A stretch of 64,000 nucleotides of DNA from CAVSRC01 sp963782045 (GCA_963782045.1 CAWAIR010000033.1:124001-188000), one strand, 5' to 3'. Positions 27,697 through 38,869 are shown, numbered from the stretch's first letter. Notes: a model not told the origin generated them from the sequence alone. Made by a program: numbers and translations.

Positions 27697-28953
27697 CTAG
27701 TCGTCATAGCTATGACCGGCGCGCAGGCCCTGACGGACACGGTGCGCGATCTTGAGGAACTCGGGCGTCTCGCGGATGTCGAGATTGCGGTTGCGCGGCA
27801 GCGTCGATTCGATGATGTCGTGGATCTTGCCCGGCCGCGGCGTCATCACGACGATGCGGCTGGACAGGAACACGGCTTCCGGAATCGAGTGGGTGACGAA
27901 GACCACGGTCTTGTTGGTCTCGCCCCACAGGCCGAGGAGCTGCTCGTTCAGGTGGTCGCGGACGATCTCGTCGAGAGCGCCGAATGGCTCGTCCATGAGC
28001 AGCAGTTCGGGCTCGACGGCGAGCGCGCGGGCGATCGAGGCGCGCTGCTGCATGCCGCCGGAAAGCTGCCAGGGATATTTGCGCTCGAAACCGGTCAGAT
28101 TGACCAGCTCGAGGTTACGGGCGATGCGGTCCTCGCGCGCCATGACGCCGAGCCCCATGATCTCCAGCGGCAGGGCGACGTTCTTGGCGATGGTGCGCCA
28201 CGGATAAAGTGCCGGCGCCTGGAAGACGTAGCCATAGGCACGCGCCAGCCGCGCCTCTTCCGGGCTGACACCGTTGACCGTGACCGTGCCGGAGGTGGCG
28301 TGCTCGAGGTCGGCGATCACGCGCAAGAGCGTGGTCTTGCCGCAGCCGGACGGGCCGATCAGCGAGATGAACTCGCCGCGCTCCACCTTCAGGTTGATGT
28401 CGGCGAGAGCCTCGACCGGCCCATCATTGGTCATGAAGGTGAGTTCGAGGCGCTTGATGTCGATGACCGGCCCGGCCTTCTCCGCAGCCTCGGCCGGCTT
28501 GTCGACGGCCAACGCCTTGTTGAACGCCTCGCTGGCGGCCGCGCCCGAAACCGGCGACCTGCCGCCGGTCTCGCTCGAGAGCCAGCCCGGCTTCTTGCGC
28601 TCCGCGAAGGGCGTGCGCGGCTTTATGATCGGCGGACGCTTGGGCGCCGGTGGCGCCGCTTCTTCGGCGGCGGCAGGCTTCTCGGCAACCACAGACACCC
28701 CGGGCGCGGCTTCCTCCGCATCGGGCGTGGCCCCCACGATCGGCTCTGCCGTCTCCGCTTCGGACGGCTCGTCGGCGGTCTCGACATCGACCACTTCGAC
28801 TTCGAGCCGCGGCGGCGCGGCCGTGCCGGGCTCCGCGTCCGCGACGGCCTCAGCCTCGACCTCGGGCGGTCCCACCCGGTCCGAAGGCGGCCGGGGGCCG
28901 CGCCTCAGGAGTTCGGCAAGGGAGTCGCTTGCCTTGAGATGATCGTCCGACAT
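27697..28953 (-). CDS. ABC transporter ATPase with 160-residue disordered N-terminal extension
   Basis: 418 residues. The ATPase core starts near residue 164 (VIDIKRLELTF) with Walker A GPSGCGKTT, signature LSGGMQQR and Walker B LLLMDEPFGALDE, close to the SsuB/TauB/ThiZ group. The first 160 residues are Ala/Glu/Pro/Val-rich, with no domain I recognise. The extension has the same codon usage as the rest and begins with a plausible start (MSDDHLKASDSLAELLRRG). An internal start cannot be excluded. Energises the two permeases just downstream. Confidence 0.88.
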   Translation of the reverse strand: MSDDHLKASDSLAELLRRGPRPPSDRVGPPEVEAEAVADAEPGTAAPPRLEVEVVDVETADEPSEAETAEPIVGATPDAEEAAPGVSVVAEKPAAAEEAAPPAPKRPPIIKPRTPFAERKKPGWLSSETGGRSPVSGAAASEAFNKALAVDKPAEAAEKAGPVIDIKRLELTFMTNDGPVEALADINLKVERGEFISLIGPSGCGKTTLLRVIADLEHATSGTVTVNGVSPEEARLARAYGYVFQAPALYPWRTIAKNVALPLEIMGLGVMAREDRIARNLELVNLTGFERKYPWQLSGGMQQRASIARALAVEPELLLMDEPFGALDEIVRDHLNEQLLGLWGETNKTVVFVTHSIPEAVFLSSRIVVMTPRPGKIHDIIESTLPRNRNLDIRETPEFLKIAHRVRQGLRAGHSYDD

Positions 28954-28963
28954 GGGTCCTCGC

Positions 28964-30418
28964 TCACACGCCTGCTGGCATGTTCTTGGCCGAGCGTTCC
29001 ACGGGCTGCGGCGTGGTCAATGCCTTCCACGACGACAAGGCCTGGCTGACCGGGGCGTTGGGCGGCCGGTCGACGAAGCGGCCGCGGCCGTCCTCGGCGT
29101 CGAGCTTGCCGTCGGCGAAGACGACGTCGCCGCGCGACAGGGTGTAGCGCGGCAGGCCGGTCACCTCGAAGCCCTCGAAGACGTTGTAATCGATGGCCGA
29201 GGCCTGGTTGGCGGCGGTGATGGTCTTCGACTTCTCCGGGTCCCACACAACGATATCGGCATCGGCGCCGACGACGATGGCGCCCTTTCTCGGATAGACG
29301 TTGAGGATCTTGGCGCTGTTGGACGAGGTGACGGCGACGAACTCGTTCATGGTCAGCCGGCCGGTCCTGACCCCGCGCGTCCACAGGATGGGCATGCGGT
29401 CTTCGAGGCCGCCGGTGCCGTTGGGGATCTTGGTGAAGTCGCCCACCCCCATGCGCTTCTGCTCGGTGGTGAAGGCGCAATGGTCGGTGGCGACCACCTG
29501 CAGCGAGCCGGCGGCAAGGCCGGCCCACAGCGAATCCTGGTTCTTCTTGTTGCGGAAGGGCGGCGACATCACCCGGCGGGCGGCATAGTCCCAGTCCTGG
29601 TTGAAATACTCGGTCTCGTCGAGCGTCAGGTGCTGGATGAGCGGCTCGCCGTAAACGCGGCGGCCGAGCATGCGCGCCCGGCGGATCGCCTCGTGGGCGT
29701 CCTCGCTCGACACGTGCACGACATAGAGCGGCACGCCGGCGGCATCGGCGATCATGATGGCGCGGTTGGTCGCCTCGCCCTCCACCTCCGGCGGGCGCGA
29801 ATAGGCATGGCCCTCCGGCCCGGTGGTGCCTTCGCTCATGTATTTCTGCTGCAGGCGGGCGACGACGTCGCCATTCTCGGCGTGGACCAGCGGCAGGGCA
29901 CCGAGCTCGGCGCAGCGCAGGAACGACTGGTACATCTCGTCGTCGTTCACCATCAGCGAGCCCTTGTAGGCCATGAAGTGCTTGAAGGTGTTGACGCCGC
30001 GCTTGACCACCTCCTCCATCTCCTTCCACACCTGCTCGCCCCACCAGGTGATGGCCATGTGGAAGGAATAGTCGCTGGTCGCCTTGCCGGCCTTCTGCTG
30101 CCAGGTCTGGAAGGCGTCGATCAGCGACTCGTTGGGGTTGGGCAGGACGAAATCGACCACCATGGTCGTGCCGCCGGTCAGCCCCGCGCGGGTGCCGGAG
30201 GAGAAGTCCTCATAGGCCGTGGTGCCCATGAAGGGCATCTCGAGATGGGTGTGCGGATCGATGCCGCCCGGCATGACGTAGCAGCCGCTGGCGTCCAGCA
30301 CATGATCGCCCTTGAGGTCCTTGCCGATGGCGGTGATGACGCCGTTGTCGATGAGAACGTCGGACTTGTAGGTCATGTCGGCGGTGACGATGGTGCCGCC
30401 CTTGATCACGGTCGTCAT
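28964..30418 (-). CDS. hydA: dihydropyrimidinase (D-hydantoinase)
   Basis: Binuclear zinc amidohydrolase that opens dihydrouracil or dihydrothymine to N-carbamoyl-beta-amino acid, step 2 of reductive pyrimidine breakdown. The metal motif GGIDPHTHLE and the segment FKHFMAYKGSLMV holding the carboxylated lysine are present, as are further metal His residues (HAENGD, VVHVSS). 484 residues, normal. It lies 10 bases upstream of the transporter ATPase gene and downstream of the carbamoylase. Confidence 0.95.
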   Translation of the reverse strand: MTTVIKGGTIVTADMTYKSDVLIDNGVITAIGKDLKGDHVLDASGCYVMPGGIDPHTHLEMPFMGTTAYEDFSSGTRAGLTGGTTMVVDFVLPNPNESLIDAFQTWQQKAGKATSDYSFHMAITWWGEQVWKEMEEVVKRGVNTFKHFMAYKGSLMVNDDEMYQSFLRCAELGALPLVHAENGDVVARLQQKYMSEGTTGPEGHAYSRPPEVEGEATNRAIMIADAAGVPLYVVHVSSEDAHEAIRRARMLGRRVYGEPLIQHLTLDETEYFNQDWDYAARRVMSPPFRNKKNQDSLWAGLAAGSLQVVATDHCAFTTEQKRMGVGDFTKIPNGTGGLEDRMPILWTRGVRTGRLTMNEFVAVTSSNSAKILNVYPRKGAIVVGADADIVVWDPEKSKTITAANQASAIDYNVFEGFEVTGLPRYTLSRGDVVFADGKLDAEDGRGRFVDRPPNAPVSQALSSWKALTTPQPVERSAKNMPAGV

Positions 30419-30485
30419 TGGCTACTCCTCAAGACTGACGGGCGGCCGCGACCGCCCATTCCCCTACCCGCCACTTTCACCGCCT

Positions 30486-30911
30486 TCACCGCCGTCGCCG
30501 CCGTCCTCGTCGTCGTCCCTGTCCTGCGGCGACTTCGCCCTCTTCGAGGCCGAAGACGGTCATGCGGCTGATGAAAGGGCCGTCAAATTCAAATACGTGC
30601 TCGAGCCGCCGGTTCTGCAGGATCTCGCCCTTGAGCGAACGCACGAGCTGGTCGACCAGAACGCGGCTGGTGCCGTCGTCGGCGATGTTTATGCGCACCG
30701 GCTCGACCGTCGGGTCGATCTCCTGCCACTGCTTCTGCCAGTAGGCGCGCACTGCGTCGCGGCCGTGCAGGCGGTGTCCGGTCACTGTGTTCGGCCAGTC
30801 CACGCCGGGCGCCAGGTGCTCCAGGGCCGCATCGACGTCGCGCTCGTTGTAGGCGCGATAGAGCGCCTCCAGCTTGGCGCGGCGTTCGTCGCGATCGAAG
30901 GTTTCGGCCAT
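30486..30911 (-). CDS. SnoaL/NTF2-like small protein in the pyrimidine operon
   Basis: 141 residues with the cone-fold start RRAKLEALYRAYNERDVDAALEHL and HGRDAVRAYWQKQW, typical of SnoaL-like NTF2 proteins. The ATG at 30911 overlaps the carbamoylase stop by ATGA, so it is translationally coupled to that gene. The C-terminus ends in an Arg-rich tail (GRRRGRRRR) encoded by a low-complexity repeat, possibly a recent extension. Function unknown: it may help isomerise or protect an intermediate, or bind ligand. Confidence 0.8.
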   Translation of the reverse strand: MAETFDRDERRAKLEALYRAYNERDVDAALEHLAPGVDWPNTVTGHRLHGRDAVRAYWQKQWQEIDPTVEPVRINIADDGTSRVLVDQLVRSLKGEILQNRRLEHVFEFDGPFISRMTVFGLEEGEVAAGQGRRRGRRRRR

Positions 30912-32161
30912 CAGGCAACGATCTCCGCGGTTTCGAGCACGGCGTGGAGCAGAACTTCGGCGCCGGCGGCCGCCCATTCCTGCGAAATATTCTCAGCCTC
31001 GTTGTGCGACAGGCCGTCGACGCATGGGCACATGACCATGGTGGCGGGTGCCACCTTGGCCGCCCAGCAGGCGTCGTGGCCGGCGCCGGAGACGATGTCG
31101 AGATGGCTGTAGCCGAGCCGCTCGGCGGCCGAGCGCACGCGCTCGACCAGCGCCGGGTCGAAGGTGACCGGATCGAAATGGCCGACCGGCTCGATCGCAC
31201 AGCCGACGCCGAGCGCCGCGCAGATCTTCGGCGCTTCGGCCTCGATGCGGGCGCGCATGCCATCGAGCTTGGCCTGATCGACCGTGCGGATATCGACGGT
31301 GAAGACGACCTTGCCGGGGAGAACGTTGCGCGAATTGGGCGAGAAGAACATCTGGCCGACGCCGCCGACGGCGTTCGGCTGATTGTCCATCGCCACCATC
31401 TGCACCATCTCGAGGATGCGCGCCATCGCGAGCCCGGCGTTGACGCGCATGGCCATCGGGGTCGAGCCGGTGTGCGCTTCCTTGCCGGTGAGCGTGAACT
31501 CCAGCCACCACAGGCCCTGGCCGTGGGTGACGACGCCGATCTGCTTTTGCTCGGCTTCGAGGATCGGCCCCTGCTCGATGTGGTACTCGAAATAGGCGTG
31601 CATCTTGCGCGCGCCGACTTCCTCCTCGCCGACCCAGCCGATGCGCTTCAGCTCGTCGCCGAAGGCCTTGCCCTCCGGGTCCTTGCGGCCATAGGCGTAG
31701 TCGAGGGTGTGGACGCCGGCGAAGACGCCGGAGGCGAGCATGGCGGGGGCGAAGCGGGCGCCCTCCTCGTTGGTCCAGTTGGTGACGACGATCGGCCGCC
31801 GCGTCTTGATGTCGAGGTCGTTCAGCGTGCGCACGATCTCCAGCGCCGAGAGCACACCGAGGACGCCGTCGTAGCGGCCGCCGGTCGGCTGGGTGTCGAG
31901 ATGCGAACCGACATAGACCGGATCGAGGTCCGGTTCGGTGCCCTCGCGGCGCATGAACATGGTGCCCATGCGATCGACGCCCATGGCGAGGCCCGACGCG
32001 TCGCACCACGTCTTGAACAGCGCCCGCCCCCTGGCGTCGTCGTCGGTCAGCGTCTGCCGGTTGTTGCCGCCGGCCACGCCCGGCCCGATCTCGGCCATCT
32101 CGTGGATGGCCCCCCACAGGCGGTCGCTGTTGATCTTCAGGTTGTCGGTCGGTCCGGCCAT
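30911..32161 (-). CDS. Zn-dependent N-carbamoyl-amino-acid hydrolase (M20 family)
   Basis: 416 residues. M20 amidohydrolase with GSHLDTQPTGGRYDG (metal ligands), NEEGARFAPAM (catalytic and metal Glu) and the dimerisation lid LTGKEAHTGSTPM. This family includes L-carbamoylases (AmaB/HyuC) and bacterial beta-ureidopropionases. In this array it would hydrolyse N-carbamoyl-beta-alanine to beta-alanine, CO2 and ammonia, in parallel with the nitrilase-type enzyme encoded 11 bases upstream. Which of the two does the main work cannot be told from sequence. Confidence 0.92.
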   Translation of the reverse strand: MAGPTDNLKINSDRLWGAIHEMAEIGPGVAGGNNRQTLTDDDARGRALFKTWCDASGLAMGVDRMGTMFMRREGTEPDLDPVYVGSHLDTQPTGGRYDGVLGVLSALEIVRTLNDLDIKTRRPIVVTNWTNEEGARFAPAMLASGVFAGVHTLDYAYGRKDPEGKAFGDELKRIGWVGEEEVGARKMHAYFEYHIEQGPILEAEQKQIGVVTHGQGLWWLEFTLTGKEAHTGSTPMAMRVNAGLAMARILEMVQMVAMDNQPNAVGGVGQMFFSPNSRNVLPGKVVFTVDIRTVDQAKLDGMRARIEAEAPKICAALGVGCAIEPVGHFDPVTFDPALVERVRSAAERLGYSHLDIVSGAGHDACWAAKVAPATMVMCPCVDGLSHNEAENISQEWAAAGAEVLLHAVLETAEIVA

Positions 32162-32172
32162 CGCCCTCTTTC

Positions 32173-33036
32173 TCAGATGTCCGTCAGCCGCTCGTACGTC
32201 TCCGGCCGGCGGTCCCGGAAGAACTGCCAAGTGTTGCGCACTTCGCGGATCATGTCGAAGTCCATTTCGTGGACCAGCAACTCGTCCTTGTCGCGGCTGG
32301 CGATCGCCTCGATCTGGCCGCGCGGATTGACGAAATAGCTCTGGCCGTAGAACTCGCCGATGTTCCACGGCGCCTCGGTGCCGACCCGGTTGATGGCGCC
32401 GATATAGACGCCGTTGGCCACTGCCGACGCCGGCTGCTCCAGCTTCCACAGGTATTCGGAGAGGCCGGCGACCGTCGCCGACGGGTTGACGATGTATTCG
32501 GCGCCGTTCAGCGCCAGCGCCCGCCAGCCTTCCGGGAAATGGCGGTCGTAGCAGATGTAGACGCCGAGCTTGCAGTAGGCGGTCTGGAACACCGGCCAGC
32601 CGGAGTTGCCGGGCTTGAAGAAGAACTTCTCCCAGAAGCCGCCGACATGGGGGATGTGGGTCTTGCGGTACTTGCCGAGGTAGCTACCGTCGGCATCGAT
32701 GACGGCGGCGCAGTTGTAATAGACGCCGGTGATCTCCTCCTCGTAGATGGGGACGACGATCACCATCGCATGTTCCTTCGCCAGCTCCTGCATGAGCTTG
32801 ACGGTCGGCCCGTCGGGGATGGATTCGGTGGCCGCGTACCACTTGGCGTCCTGGCTCGGGCAGAAGTAGGGCTGGTCGAACACCTCCTGGAAGCAGAGCA
32901 CCTGGACGCCCTTCTTCCCGGCCTCCTCGATGAGCGGCAGATGGGCTTCGATCATCTTGTCGCGAATCTCGGCAGGCGACATCGACGTGTCGCCCTTGAG
33001 CGACATCTGGATCAGCCCGCCCTTCAATTTCGTCAT
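32173..33036 (-). CDS. beta-ureidopropionase (nitrilase-superfamily carbon-nitrogen hydrolase)
   Basis: 287 residues. The Glu-Lys-Cys catalytic triad is visible in CFQEVFDQPYF, YRKTHIPHVGGF and GVYICYDRHFPEGWR. The close match of these motifs to eukaryotic-type beta-ureidopropionase supports hydrolysis of N-carbamoyl-beta-alanine, step 3 of the pathway. The ATG at 33036 gives MTKLKGGLIQMSL; upstream sequence in frame has no homology. A 245-base gap precedes it, so a second promoter is possible. Confidence 0.92.
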   Translation of the reverse strand: MTKLKGGLIQMSLKGDTSMSPAEIRDKMIEAHLPLIEEAGKKGVQVLCFQEVFDQPYFCPSQDAKWYAATESIPDGPTVKLMQELAKEHAMVIVVPIYEEEITGVYYNCAAVIDADGSYLGKYRKTHIPHVGGFWEKFFFKPGNSGWPVFQTAYCKLGVYICYDRHFPEGWRALALNGAEYIVNPSATVAGLSEYLWKLEQPASAVANGVYIGAINRVGTEAPWNIGEFYGQSYFVNPRGQIEAIASRDKDELLVHEMDFDMIREVRNTWQFFRDRRPETYERLTDI

Positions 33037-33281
33037 GCCATCCTGCCCCTGTCCTCGCGCCGCTTGCCGCGTTGCACAACTCATGCCCGGGCCTTCGCCG
33101 GGCCATGCGGCCTTTTGGCCATTGCACGACCGATTGGATCGCCGGGTCAAGCCCGGCGTCTGCCGGCGGAGCTACCTGGCCGCCTCACTCCGGCGGAGCA
33201 AACCTGTTCGGCCGAAAAACCCGTTTGTATCATCTCACGAAGGCGGCAGAGCCCCTGTGGAAGCCAAGCATCGGGCCACCC

Positions 33282-34776
<1,495 letters not shown>

Positions 34777-34835
34777 GACGGGCTCCCTCCTTACCAAACA
34801 CAAGCGAAATTGAGCAGGCTCAGCAAACGTCCCGT

Positions 34836-36171
34836 CTAGTCGAGCGCCTTGAGGATGCCGGTCAGCGTGTCGAAAAGCTGGTCGATCTCGGACTTCGAGA
34901 TGATCAGCGGCGGCGACAGGGCGATGATATCGCCGGTGGTGCGGATCAACAGGCCCTTCTCGAAGGCCTCGATGAAGGCGGTGAAGGCGCGCTTGGTGGG
35001 CGCGCCCGGCATCGGCTCCAGCTCGATGGCGCCGACCAGGCCGCAATTGCGGATGTCGATGACATGCGGCAGGTCCTTGAGCGCATGCAGGTGATCCGCC
35101 CAGTAGTCGGCAAGCTCGGCGCCGCGGGTCGAGCAGCCCCTCCTCCTCGTAGGTGTCGAGCGTGGCGATGCCGGCGGCGGCCGCTACCGGATTGCCGGAA
35201 TAGGTGTAGCCGTGGGCAAACTCGATGAGATGCTCGGGGCCGTTCATGAAGGCCTCGTAGATTTCCTTCTTCACGAACACCGCGCCCATCGGGATGGTGC
35301 CGTTGGTGACGCCCTTGGCGGTCAGCACGATATCCGGCATGACGCCGAAATAATCGAGGGCGAAAGGCGCGCCGAGACGGCCGAAGCCGGTGATGACCTC
35401 GTCGAAGATGAGCAGGATGCCGTGCTTGTCGCAGATCGCGCGCAGCCTCTCGAGATAGCCCTTGGGCGGCACCAGCACGCCGGTGGAGCCGGCGACCGGC
35501 TCGACGATGACGGCGGCGATGGTCGAGGCATCATGCAGGGCGACGACGCGCTCAAGCTCGTCGGCGAACTCGACGCCGTGCTCCGGCTGGCCGCGCGAGA
35601 AGGCGTTGCGGGCGGGGTCGTGGGTGTGGCGGATGTGGTCGACGCCGGTCAGCAGCGTGCCGAACATCTTGCGGTTGCCGACGATGCCGCCGACCGAGAT
35701 GCCGCCGAAATTGACGCCGTGATAGCCGCGCTCGCGGCCGATCAGGCGGAAGCGCGAGCCCTGGCCGATGACGCGCTGATAGGCGAGCGCGATCTTGAGG
35801 CCGGTCTCGACCGATTCGGAGCCGGAATTGGTGAAGAAGACGTGGTCGATGCCGGGCGGCATGTAGGTGACCAGGCGCGCCGCCAGCTCGAAGCTCTTGG
35901 GGTGGCCGATCTGGAAAGCCGGCGCATAGTCGAGCTCGCGCACCTGGGCGGCGACGGCTTCGACGATCTTCGGCCGGGCATGGCCGGCATTGACGCACCA
36001 CAGACCCGCGGTGCCGTCCAGCACCTTGCGGCCGTCGGCGGAGCGGTAGTACATGCCCTCCGCGCTGACCAGCATGCGCGGCGCCTTCTTGAACTGCCGG
36101 TTGGCGGTGAACGGCATCCAGAAGGCTTCGAGATTGTTGGTTGAGACCTGAGTGCGCGCCACGATTTTCAT
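34836..36171 (-). CDS. omega-amino acid:pyruvate aminotransferase (one frame break)
   Basis: Class III PLP enzyme, about 444 residues, that would convert beta-alanine or beta-aminoisobutyrate to the semialdehyde used by MmsA. The N-terminus NNLEAFWMPFTANRQFKK and LIFDEVITGFGRLG are typical of the beta-alanine:pyruvate group. The frame breaks at 35129-35130, where one codon reads (G/A)CC on the coding strand, Ala or Thr. Collapsing restores GLL-A/T-RGAELADYWADHL and the tail ending GILKALD. First gene of the array, facing rutR across a RutR-type operator. Confidence 0.92.
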
Positions 36172-36287
36172 GTCCTCTCGGCGCCATTTCCCCCCAACGC
36201 CATCGCGAACGGCAACGGTCAGGCCGGACAGAACCGGGCTGATTGCACCGGTCGGCCTTTTCCTCTAGGAGAAGACGGCGAATTTCC

Positions 36288-36301
36288 TGACCATTTGGTC
36301 A
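36288..36301. promoter_or_regulatory. perfect RutR-type operator
   Basis: TGACCA-TT-TGGTCA, a perfect palindrome matching the TTGACCA-NN-TGGTCAA consensus known for RutR. It lies between the divergent aminotransferase and rutR genes, 117 bases from the former and 133 from the latter, so it could control both directions. Confidence 0.85.
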
Positions 36302-36433
36302 AGGGAACGTTAGTCAGTTTCCAAATCCCGCTCAAGGGGGCAGTTGGTCGCCACGACCGCCAGACAACCAGGCGCACGGCTTGCAAATCGCGACTCTTTC
36401 CCTTTGCGGGCGTCACCTGCTGCCGCCGCGTCG

Positions 36434-37084
36434 ATGAACCCCGCCAACGGCGCCCGGGCACGACGCACCCGCAAGCGCACCCGCATCCAGGAAGAAAACG
36501 AGGAGCGCATCCTCAACGCCGCGCTCGAGGTTTTCTCCACTTACGGCTTCCGCGGCGCCACGGTCGACCAGATCGCCACGCTGGCGCAGATGACCAAGCC
36601 CAACCTGCTCTACTATTTCCGCCGCAAGCAGGACATCTACCGGGCGGTGCTCAATCGCACGCTGGAGATGTGGCTGACGCCGCTGGAGGAGCTTTCCAGC
36701 GACGGCGACCCGGCGAGCGAGATCACCGCCTACATCGACCGCAAGCTGGAGATGGCACGCGACAAACCCAAGGAGTCGCGCCTGTTCGCCATGGAGATCA
36801 TCCAGGGGGCGCCCGTACTCTCCGACGTGCTCAAGGGGCGACTGAAGAAGCTCGTCGACCAGAAGACCGCGGTCATCCGCCGCTGGATCGCCAAGGGCGA
36901 GCTGGCGCCGGTCGACGCCCACCACCTCATCTTCATGATCTGGGCGACCACCCAGCACTATGCCGATTTCGAGGTGCAGGTGCGCACGCTGCTGGGCTGC
37001 GCCATCGACTCGCCCGAGCCCTTCGCCCGCGCGCGTGCGACGCTCGAGCAGGTGTTCCTCGGCGGCGTGGCGCCGCGGAGCTAG
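36434..37084 (+). CDS. rutR: RutR-like TetR-family pyrimidine regulator
   Basis: 216 residues from the ATG at 36434. The TetR helix-turn-helix is FRGATVDQIATLAQMTKPNLLYYF. The C-terminal half closely matches RutR: SRLFAMEIIQGAPVL, a KxLVDQK segment, and LIFMIWATTQHYADF. RutR is a repressor released by uracil or thymine. In E. coli it controls the Rut monooxygenase route; here its neighbours are the reductive pathway. Its stop shares the CTAG palindrome with the end of the convergent DUF2865 gene. Confidence 0.93.
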   Translation: MNPANGARARRTRKRTRIQEENEERILNAALEVFSTYGFRGATVDQIATLAQMTKPNLLYYFRRKQDIYRAVLNRTLEMWLTPLEELSSDGDPASEITAYIDRKLEMARDKPKESRLFAMEIIQGAPVLSDVLKGRLKKLVDQKTAVIRRWIAKGELAPVDAHHLIFMIWATTQHYADFEVQVRTLLGCAIDSPEPFARARATLEQVFLGGVAPRS

Positions 37085-38156
37085 TTCGGCGTGACCGGGG
37101 CGGCGGCCGGCTCGGACGCCGCGGCGGGGCCGACGATGGCGAAGCTCGGACGCAGCGACTCCTGCTTCCGCCGCGCCTTCGACAGGTCGAACATGTCGGC
37201 GTAGTAGGCGGGGCCGACCATGCGCACCGGCTTCGGCGCCGTGTCGGTGCTGGCGACGCGCGGGGCGACCGGACTGAATGGTGAAGTGGCCGGCGGCGTT
37301 GGCGAGCGTCTCCGGGTCCTGCGAAGCAGGACGGCGGAGCTGCGGGATCGGCAAGGTTTTCGGCGCCTTCGGCGACGCCCCCGCGATCTGCCGCAGGCGC
37401 CGCGGCGGGAACTTGCGAGAAGTAGCGCTCGGCCAGCGCCTTGATGCCGGTATGCAGCTCAGCGACGCAGGCCGGCTCGTAATTCTGGCGGTAGAGGAAG
37501 GCATAGGGCTGGTCGCCGTAGCGCCCGCCGGTCGAGAGCGCGGTGGCGTCGGCGACGTCGTCGCTGCTCGACTGCACGAACAGCTCGGCCTGGCCGTCCC
37601 CGGCATACATCGACTGGCAGGCGGCGGCATCGGCATCGAAGTGGCTGCTGGCGGCGTCGAACTCGATCGGGAAATAGTAGCCGTCGCACAGCCGCACGCA
37701 GAGCGCTCGCGTGCCGCCGGCCATCGGCACGTCGCAGCCGTTGCTGGAAAGCGCATCGCGGAGGCGGGCGACCTCGGCCTCGGGCGAGAAGCCGAAGGAG
37801 AAGAAGTTGTTGCCGCGCAACTGACTGAGCTGGCGGCTGAGCTGGTTCACCTGGGCCATGATCGCCGGGCACTGCCGGCTCGGCCGCGGGCCGAAGAAGA
37901 GGAAGCCGCCGGTGCAATTCGCGCGCTGGGCGGCCACCTGCGCCTGGGCGAGCTGCTGGCTGAGCTGGTCGATCTGGACCATTTCGCGGCCGCTGACGCC
38001 GAGATCGGTCGCCCGCTGGAGCGCACCGACATATTGCGCCTGCAGGCGGTCGCAATAGCTGAACTGGAGCCGATACTGGGCGCGCGCCGGCAGACCCACC
38101 GCGACCAGCACGGCAAGCGCAGCAGCAGCAAGCCCGATCAGCCTCATGCGACCCAT
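37081..38156 (-). CDS. DUF2865-type secreted protein (two frame breaks)
   Basis: Signal peptide (MRLIGLAAAALAVLVAVGLPARA) followed by a Cys-containing domain with CVRLCDGYYFPI, the hallmark of the DUF2865 family found in Rhizobiales. Coiled-coil-prone Gln-rich segments precede it (IDQLSQQLAQAQ). Function unknown. Doubled bases at 37415-37416 (Ser codon) and 37270-37271 (Ser codon) shift the frame. Collapsing gives ...RYFSKFPPRRLRQIAG... and the tail VRMVGPAYYADMF...PVTPN, about 357 residues. Confidence 0.8.
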
Positions 38157-38247
38157 GGCGTGGCGCTCAGCCCCTTTGCCCGATGGTGCACCATCCGCGA
38201 AACAATTTGAATATGGTCCAAATCAGATTGCGAGATGGTGAAAGCCG

Positions 38248-38850
38248 TCACCCGCCTCCGAGTTCCACCTCAACCCCGCTCCGCCGGCGCTCGGCAAGCT
38301 GGAGCAGGATGACCGTCTTGGCGTCGACGATCGCGCCCGAGGCGACCATGGCCAGCGCCTCGTCGAGCGGCATTTCGAGAACCTCGATGTCCTCGCCCTC
38401 GCCGGGCGCGCCGCCACCGGCGGAAAAGCGATCGGCTGGCGCGTAGCGCGCCATGAACAGGCTCAGCCGTTCGGTCAGGCTGCCGGCGCTCATCGCCACG
38501 TCGAGGACGCGCTCGACGCCGTGAATGTGGGTGCCGAGCTCCTCCTCGGCCTCCTTCACCACCACCTGCTCGGGCGCGAGATCGTCGTTGAGGCCGGCAC
38601 AGACCTCGACGAGGCTGCCGGAGCCATCCTGGAGATAGGCCGCCATGCGAAACTGGCGCACCAGCAGGACGGTTCCGCGCGCCGGGTCGATCGGCAGGAC
38701 GGCGGAGCCGTTGCCGTGGTCGTAGACCTCGCGGACCTGGGTCTCGTGGCGGCCGTCGCGGCGGGTGTAGTCGATGGTGTAGCGGGTGAGCCTGCCCCAG
38801 CCGGCCGACAGGACCTCCGCGGACAGGATGCGCACCGCCGGATCGCTCAT
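38248..38850 (-). CDS. NUDIX hydrolase (NudK/ADP-ribose pyrophosphatase-like)
   Basis: 200 residues. The Nudix helix is visible as GLNDDLAPEQVVVKEAEEELG, in which the catalytic Glu cluster is kept although the first Glu of the loop is replaced by Ala. VLLVRQFRMAAYL is typical of the ADP-ribose/GDP-mannose pyrophosphatase subgroup. It probably cleaves a nucleoside diphosphate sugar; the exact substrate is unknown. It lies 19 bases downstream of a lipoprotein gene. Confidence 0.88.
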   Translation of the reverse strand: MSDPAVRILSAEVLSAGWGRLTRYTIDYTRRDGRHETQVREVYDHGNGSAVLPIDPARGTVLLVRQFRMAAYLQDGSGSLVEVCAGLNDDLAPEQVVVKEAEEELGTHIHGVERVLDVAMSAGSLTERLSLFMARYAPADRFSAGGGAPGEGEDIEVLEMPLDEALAMVASGAIVDAKTVILLQLAERRRSGVEVELGGG

Positions 38851-38869
38851 GGGGTGAAGCCTCGCTGGA

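Noticed and set aside
26875..29049. 724-codon plus-strand frame opposite the ABC transporter genes
   Set aside because: Overlaps two confirmed minus-strand genes and an intergenic repeat; no domain.
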